This document shows, piece after piece, positions 60,053 through 64,000 of a stretch of 64,000 bases of DNA. Both the position numbers and the translations under genes were made by a program. The DNA is taken from contig NZ_CP197401.1 in NCBI RefSeq assembly GCF_052162025.1, positions 4,541,965-4,605,964 of the forward strand, given 5' to 3'. How positions within the stretch are numbered: the stretch's first letter is position 1; every line of letters starts with the position of its first letter. The notes beneath the pieces are model-generated. The model did not search any database. It saw only the letters and a program-made list of their open reading frames with translations, and had not been told where the DNA came from. Source of the DNA: Methylobacter sp015476545 (GTDB taxonomy: Bacteria; Pseudomonadota; Gammaproteobacteria; Methylococcales; Methylomonadaceae).

Positions 60053-60073
60053 TTATTTTCCGATACAGAAACT
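60053..60073. repeat. Right attachment-site copy (21-bp direct repeat)
   Basis: Identical to 41466-41486. It encodes the final residues and stop of MnmE (FCIGK) so the insertion leaves the gene intact. In SGI1-family islands the same part of trmE/mnmE is the attachment site. Confidence 0.92.
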
Positions 60074-61402
60074 GGAAAATATCTTTCCTAATAAATCATC
60101 CGACGTAAATTTACCGGTAATTTCCGCCAGACTGTTCTGGGCCTGTCTTAAATCTTCCGCGACCAGTTCGCCGGCCTGGCTGTCCTGGAGTTGGTGCAAA
60201 GCACTCAGAACAAATTCATGGCCTTTTCTCAAAGCTTCGATATGGCGTCTTCGGGCAATAAATACATTGTCGGTTTGTTCATGGTAGCCCATGCATTGCT
60301 TCAGGTGTTTCCTGAGCAATTCCATGCCGGCGCCGGTTTTAACGGATAGGTGAATTTCACAGCTTGCCGCTGTCTGCCATATTTCAGGCTCCCGGCCGAT
60401 TAAATCTATTTTGTTGTAAATTTTGGTGATGCTGACATTGTCCGGCAAATAAGACAGCAATTGCTGTTCATCCTCGCTTTCGCGACTGTCCAGCAATAAC
60501 AAGATTCTGTCGGCCTGCTTGATTTCCTCCTGGGCCCGGCGGATGCCTTCCTTTTCTACAACGTTTTCGCTTTCTCTCAGACCGGCCGTATCGATTACAT
60601 GCAAGGGCATGCCATCGAGTTGTATGCGCTCTCTCAAGACATCGCGCGTAGTGCCGGCAATATCGGTGACAATGGCCGCATCGTGCCCGGCCAGGGCATT
60701 GAGCAGGCTGGATTTGCCGGCATTGGGTTTGCCAGCCAGCACGACTGTCATGCCGTCGCGTAACAGGCGGCCTTGCTGCGCGGTGGCCTGAATCTGTTCG
60801 ATGCGCTCCAATAAATGAACGATGCGGTTTTCCACAACGCCATCGCTTAGAAAATCGATTTCTTCATCGACGAAATCTATAGCGGCCTCGACATAGGTTC
60901 GCAGTTCTGTCAGCTCGCCAACCAACGCATTGATCTGTTCCGAAAAAACACCCTGCATGGATTTCTGCGCGGAGCGCACGGATTGTTCGGTGCTGCTCTC
61001 AATCAAATCGGCGACAGCTTCAGCCTGCGCCAGATCGAGTTTGTTATTCAGGAAGGCGCGCTCGGTAAATTCGCCGGGGTTGGCTAATCGAACGCCCAGC
61101 GATAAGACGCGCCGCAAGAGCATATCCAGCACCACAGAGCCGCCGTGCCCCTGAAGTTCAAGCACGTCTTCACCGGTATAGGAGTGGGGAGCAGGAAAAT
61201 AGAGTGCGATGCCGGAATCGATCGCCGAGCCGTCTTCACCGAGAAAAGAAGAAAAGAGCGCAAACCTGGGCTGCAGCGGTTTGGTGAGAAGTTGTTTGGC
61301 TATGGCCGGAACGTCAGAGCCTGAGATGCGGATAATACCGACACCGCCATTCCCTGGCGGTGTTGCAATCGCTGCAATGGTATCAAAATTTTCGATGTCC
61401 AC
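60053..61402 (-). CDS. mnmE: tRNA uridine-5-carboxymethylaminomethyl(34) synthesis GTPase MnmE
   Basis: Protein of 449 aa. The N-terminal folate-binding domain (DTIAAIATPPGNGGVGIIRISG) precedes the helical domain; the embedded G domain has AGKPNAGKSSLLNAL, VTDIAGTTRDVLRE, HVIDTAGLRESEN and KIYNKIDL. The C-terminal FCIGK carries the conserved Cys. With MnmG it modifies wobble U34. Its 3' end is the integration site of the element and remains complete. yidC lies 9 nt upstream on the same strand. Confidence 0.96.
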   Translation of the reverse strand: MDIENFDTIAAIATPPGNGGVGIIRISGSDVPAIAKQLLTKPLQPRFALFSSFLGEDGSAIDSGIALYFPAPHSYTGEDVLELQGHGGSVVLDMLLRRVLSLGVRLANPGEFTERAFLNNKLDLAQAEAVADLIESSTEQSVRSAQKSMQGVFSEQINALVGELTELRTYVEAAIDFVDEEIDFLSDGVVENRIVHLLERIEQIQATAQQGRLLRDGMTVVLAGKPNAGKSSLLNALAGHDAAIVTDIAGTTRDVLRERIQLDGMPLHVIDTAGLRESENVVEKEGIRRAQEEIKQADRILLLLDSRESEDEQQLLSYLPDNVSITKIYNKIDLIGREPEIWQTAASCEIHLSVKTGAGMELLRKHLKQCMGYHEQTDNVFIARRRHIEALRKGHEFVLSALHQLQDSQAGELVAEDLRQAQNSLAEITGKFTSDDLLGKIFSSFCIGK

Positions 61403-61411
61403 TAATACACG

Positions 61412-63106
61412 TTACTTTGCTTCATTGATCTGTTTGGTAATATACCATTGTTGAAGGATAGACAAGGTATTATTGACTACCCAGTACAGAACCAGACCTG
61501 CCGGGAAGAACAGGAAGAAAATGGTGAACACGATAGGGAACATTTTCATGATCTTGGCCTGAATAGGGTCGATCGGCGGCGGATTCAAACCTTGCTGGAT
61601 TTTCATGGTAATGCCCATAAGCACAGGCAGCACATAGAAAGGGTCCATGGCCGATAAATCCTGTATCCACAACATGAATGGCGCCTGACGGATTTCAACC
61701 GTTTCAACCAGTACCCAGTACAAGGAAATGAAAACCGGGATCTGGATCAGAATCGGCAGACAGCCGCCTAAAGGGTTGACCTTCTCGCGTTTGTACATAT
61801 CCATCATTTCTTTATTGAAACGTGGCCTGTCATCGGCGAAACGCTCCTGCATTTCTTTAAGACGCGGCTGGATTTTGCGCATTTTCGCCATTGACCGGTA
61901 GCTGGCCTGCGACAGTGGGAAGAATAGCAGCTTAATACACAAGGTCACGCCGATAATCGCCCATCCCCAGTTGCCGGCCACGTTGTATATTTGATTCAGC
62001 AGCCAATAAATAGGTTTGCCGATAATGGTCAGCCAGCCATAATCAACGGTCAGTTCCAGACCGCTGGCGATGTTTTCCATCATCGGCTGAATTTTAGGGC
62101 CGGCAAATAATTGCGTAGCAAACTGGGCATTGGCATTGCTGGCCACCGTGACGGGTGCGGAATAGGCACCAATCACATAGTGCTGATCTTTTAAGTCTTT
62201 AGTATAGAAATGGTTTTCCTGGTCGACGGGAGGAATCCAAGCAGCAGCGAAATAGTGTTGAATCATGGCCGTCCAGCCGCCTTTAGCCTTGACGTTCAGA
62301 TTTTCCTCGGCCATATCATCAAAATCCACTTTCTGATATTTTTCTTCCTCGGTATAAAGTACGCCGCCTGAATAGGTTCTGATAAAGGTGTTACTCTTTT
62401 CATCCTGATAAGGCTTGCGCATCAACTGACTATACTGTCTGCCGGTCCAGGGTTGTGCAGAGTTATTCTGTACTTTCTGTTCCAGACCGATCTGATAACT
62501 GCCGCGTTTAAACGTGAATAATTTGGTCACAACCAGACCATTGTTGTCGGTCCAGGTCAATGGTACTGTCAGTGTGTCCTGGCCAGGCTCCAGCACGTAG
62601 CTGTCTTTCTCACTATTGAAAATGGTATGGTGCGTAGCCGCGGTTGCTGACCCGCCTTCGGAAATCAAGCCGCTTTGCGCCACAAATAATTTGTCCGGGT
62701 TGCTATCAAATAAGCGTGTCGGCGCAAGGTTTTTTTCGGAAGCCGACAAGCCAAGCATGTCGCGCAGGCGGATGACCACTGTATTTTCTTTTTCTACCGG
62801 ATAAGCCAGCAGATCCAGATTGCGCAATGTGCCGCCTTGAGTGTCAATTTCCAAGGCCAGCAAGTCGGTTTTTACTTTGATGATTTTGCCTGAAGGCAGA
62901 GTTGCGGCCGGTACGGCCGAGACTTCCTGCTGAGTAGTTTCTGCCGGGGCAGGGGTGCCGGCTGCAGAAGGCAGATCTTCCTTAGTGTTTGTCGTATCTG
63001 TTACTGCGACGGGAGGTTTTGGACCATAATCCACTTGCCAGGCTTGCCAAAGCATAAAGACGAGCATTGCAAAAACAACGATCAATATAAATCTAATATT
63101 ATCCAT
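61412..63106 (-). CDS. yidC: Membrane protein insertase YidC
   Basis: Protein of 564 aa. An N-terminal anchor (FILIVVFAMLVFMLWQAW) is followed by the large periplasmic beta-sandwich (about 60-330) and the conserved five-helix core (YNVAGNWGWAIIGVTLCIKLLFFPLS through FPIVFTIFFLFFPAGLVLYWVVNN). It inserts inner-membrane proteins with or without SecYEG. I chose the ATG at 63106 (MDNIRFILIV), matching E. coli (MDSQRNLL); the frame extends 16 codons upstream into yidD. Overlaps yidD by 8 nt. Confidence 0.96.
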   Translation of the reverse strand: MDNIRFILIVVFAMLVFMLWQAWQVDYGPKPPVAVTDTTNTKEDLPSAAGTPAPAETTQQEVSAVPAATLPSGKIIKVKTDLLALEIDTQGGTLRNLDLLAYPVEKENTVVIRLRDMLGLSASEKNLAPTRLFDSNPDKLFVAQSGLISEGGSATAATHHTIFNSEKDSYVLEPGQDTLTVPLTWTDNNGLVVTKLFTFKRGSYQIGLEQKVQNNSAQPWTGRQYSQLMRKPYQDEKSNTFIRTYSGGVLYTEEEKYQKVDFDDMAEENLNVKAKGGWTAMIQHYFAAAWIPPVDQENHFYTKDLKDQHYVIGAYSAPVTVASNANAQFATQLFAGPKIQPMMENIASGLELTVDYGWLTIIGKPIYWLLNQIYNVAGNWGWAIIGVTLCIKLLFFPLSQASYRSMAKMRKIQPRLKEMQERFADDRPRFNKEMMDMYKREKVNPLGGCLPILIQIPVFISLYWVLVETVEIRQAPFMLWIQDLSAMDPFYVLPVLMGITMKIQQGLNPPPIDPIQAKIMKMFPIVFTIFFLFFPAGLVLYWVVNNTLSILQQWYITKQINEAK

Positions 63107-63335
63107 TTTTATTATTACCAATTTTTTCTGGAACGGGATCAATGCCACCTTCATGAAAAGGGTGGCATTTTGATAATCTTCTGAGCGTGAGATAGGTGCC
63201 GGTTATGGCGCCATGGAGCTGAAGCGCTTCCAGGGCATAGGCGGAACAGCTGGGATAGAAGCGACAATTATTGCCAAGCAAGGGGCTAATAAAGTACTTG
63301 TAAAACTTTATGAGTGTTATGAGTATGAATCGCAT
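63099..63335 (-). CDS. yidD: Membrane protein insertion efficiency factor YidD
   Basis: Protein of 78 aa: FYKYFISPLLGNNCRFYPSCSAYALEAL is the YidD/haemolysin-like signature with CRFYPSCSxYA, and CHPFHEGGIDPVP is the C-terminal motif. It aids YidC-dependent insertion. It overlaps rnpA by 19 nt upstream and yidC by 8 nt. Confidence 0.95.
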   Translation of the reverse strand: MRFILITLIKFYKYFISPLLGNNCRFYPSCSAYALEALQLHGAITGTYLTLRRLSKCHPFHEGGIDPVPEKIGNNKNG

Positions 63336-63685
63336 CGGGTTACCAACTTAAGCCAATGCCTTTCCAAAGACTTTCTTAACAAGTCCGGCGGAGCATCTGC
63401 AGCTTCCCTGCGAGCCAAAACAACAATATCTATATTCCCTAGGTTTTGTTGTTTTAACCGATAGCTTTCCCGGACAATACGTTTAATCAAATTCCGTTGT
63501 ACTGCCTTTTTTATATTTTTTTTGGCAATTGCCAAGCCTAGCCTCGGATGATCGAGATCATTCCTGATGGCCAACAGCGTGAAATATTGGTCGCTTGATT
63601 TAACAGGCTTAGCAAAAACCTTTTTAAATTCAGCCGGTTTCTTTAACCGTAACTGTGGGGGAAAACTGAAAACTTTCTCAGTCAC
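63317..63685 (-). CDS. rnpA: Ribonuclease P protein component
   Basis: Protein of 122 aa that binds the catalytic RNA of RNase P for tRNA 5' processing. The RNR motif is present in KKNIKKAVQRNLIKRIVRESYR. The frame begins with GTG at 63685 (GTG-ACT-GAG), 11 nt after the rpmH stop. It overlaps yidD by 19 nt, as in many gammaproteobacteria. Confidence 0.95.
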   Translation of the reverse strand: MTEKVFSFPPQLRLKKPAEFKKVFAKPVKSSDQYFTLLAIRNDLDHPRLGLAIAKKNIKKAVQRNLIKRIVRESYRLKQQNLGNIDIVVLARREAADAPPDLLRKSLERHWLKLVTRCDSYS

Positions 63686-63696
63686 GCACCGGTCAA

Positions 63697-63831
63697 TTAA
63701 ACCGTTAATCTGGCGCGACCTTTTGCTCTACGTGCGTTCAAAACCTTACGGCCATTGCGTGTAGCCATTCTTGCGCGGAAACCGTGAGTTCTGGCGCGTT
63801 TGATTTTACTGGGTTGGTATGTTCTTTTCAT
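63697..63831 (-). CDS. rpmH: 50S ribosomal protein L34
   Basis: Protein of 44 aa: MKRTYQPSKIKRARTHGFR, then ARMATRNGRKVLNARRAKGR, the invariant L34 sequence. It is too short for most ORF cut-offs. It opens the rpmH-rnpA-yidD-yidC-mnmE cluster. dnaA usually lies divergently on the other side of rpmH. Confidence 0.97.
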   Translation of the reverse strand: MKRTYQPSKIKRARTHGFRARMATRNGRKVLNARRAKGRARLTV

Positions 63832-63886
63832 TGGCTTAAGACCTGATCAGATAAATGTTAACAAAAACGGATAAAAAAGACGGTGG

Positions 63887-63915
63887 ATGATAAAATAAAG
63901 GTTCTAGCCTGTCAA
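63887..63915 (-). promoter_or_regulatory. Near-consensus sigma70 promoter of rpmH
   Basis: On the minus strand TTGACA (63915-63910) and TATCAT (63892-63887) are separated by exactly 17 nt. The promoter lies 56 nt upstream of the rpmH start and would drive the ribosomal/RNase P/insertase cluster. Confidence 0.75.
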
Positions 63916-64000
63916 TTCTGTAGTGCATTGTTTTATTGCTGTATAGTGGCGACCAAGCAAAAATTCCTTACATTTAAAAATCAATACTTTATATACTTCA

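Larger units (their letters stand above)
41466..60073. mobile_element. Integrated P4-like satellite or genomic island at the mnmE 3' end (about 18.6 kb)
   Basis: The element is bounded by a 21-bp perfect direct repeat (41466-41486 and 60053-60073) that covers the last six codons and stop of mnmE. Related arm-type motifs lie just inside both ends. It encodes a tyrosine integrase next to mnmE, excisionase-like and AlpA-like regulators, a TOPRIM primase and a P-loop helicase, but no visible structural phage genes. The opposite end carries defence-like cargo (STAND nuclease), an HTH-RhuM gene and decayed phage and IS fragments. The attachment sequence is the one used by SGI1-type islands (3' end of trmE/mnmE), but the integrase and content differ. 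Confidence 0.9.

Noticed and set aside
41466..60073. Complete prophage
   Set aside because: No capsid, portal, tail, terminase or lysis gene could be recognised, so a satellite or island is the better description.
63832..64000. Chromosome origin upstream of rpmH
   Set aside because: No DnaA box is visible in this 169-nt stretch; only the rpmH promoter is supported.

Overview
The backbone looks like a gammaproteobacterial chromosome. The trxA-rho pair divergent from rhlB, the rpmH-rnpA-yidD-yidC-mnmE cluster, gph-trpE-trpG-trpD-trpC and nudE/yrfG all follow gammaproteobacterial order and protein style. The exact lineage cannot be read from the sequence alone. A Methylococcales-like methanotroph is my guess, at low certainty.

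Layout. 1-4293: one end of an aryl-polyene (APE) type biosynthetic operon, on the minus strand, running off the left edge. 4405-9557: trp operon (gph, trpE, trpG, trpD, trpC), with a DUF4160/DUF2442 gene pair wedged between trpG and trpD. 9706-20067: housekeeping and single genes (FAH-family hydrolase, a two-component system, hemW, pyrE, a dynamin-like GTPase, trmB, a thiS-thiG fusion, DAHP synthase). 20511-30240: an AP2-like orphan, a peroxiredoxin, asmA-mutY-yggX, rho, trxA, rhlB, yrfG, nudE. 30242-37187: a six-gene MoxR/DUF58/DUF4381/BatA/BatB-C/BatD operon. 37188-37578: an intergenic region with perfect inverted DnaA boxes beside an AT-rich stretch. 37585-41371: POT transporter, DUF4124 protein, SDR, zinc-ribbon protein and a small secreted helical protein.

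41466-60073 is an integrated mobile element of about 18.6 kb in the 3' end of mnmE. It is bounded by a 21-bp direct repeat covering the last codons of mnmE, with matching integrase arm-type motifs just inside both ends. Next to mnmE lie a tyrosine integrase, an excisionase-like HTH gene, a run of tightly overlapping small genes, a TOPRIM primase, a P-loop helicase and an AlpA regulator. No capsid, tail or terminase gene is visible, so it resembles a P4-like satellite or phage-plasmid-type island. Downstream of the replication genes is a 1.4-kb non-coding zone with five 50-bp tandem repeats, a 66-bp-arm inverted repeat and a 16-bp direct repeat, a plausible origin or packaging region. The far end carries cargo: a 1,821-residue protein joining a transposase-type HTH, a PD-(D/E)XK-like nuclease and a STAND NTPase with a long C-terminal solenoid (Avs-like, the best candidate for an undescribed anti-phage system), an HTH-RhuM fusion with operator repeats, and decayed antirepressor and IS110 fragments.

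60053-63831: mnmE, yidC, yidD, rnpA and rpmH, with a near-consensus rpmH promoter at 63887-63915. dnaA would commonly follow just beyond the right edge.
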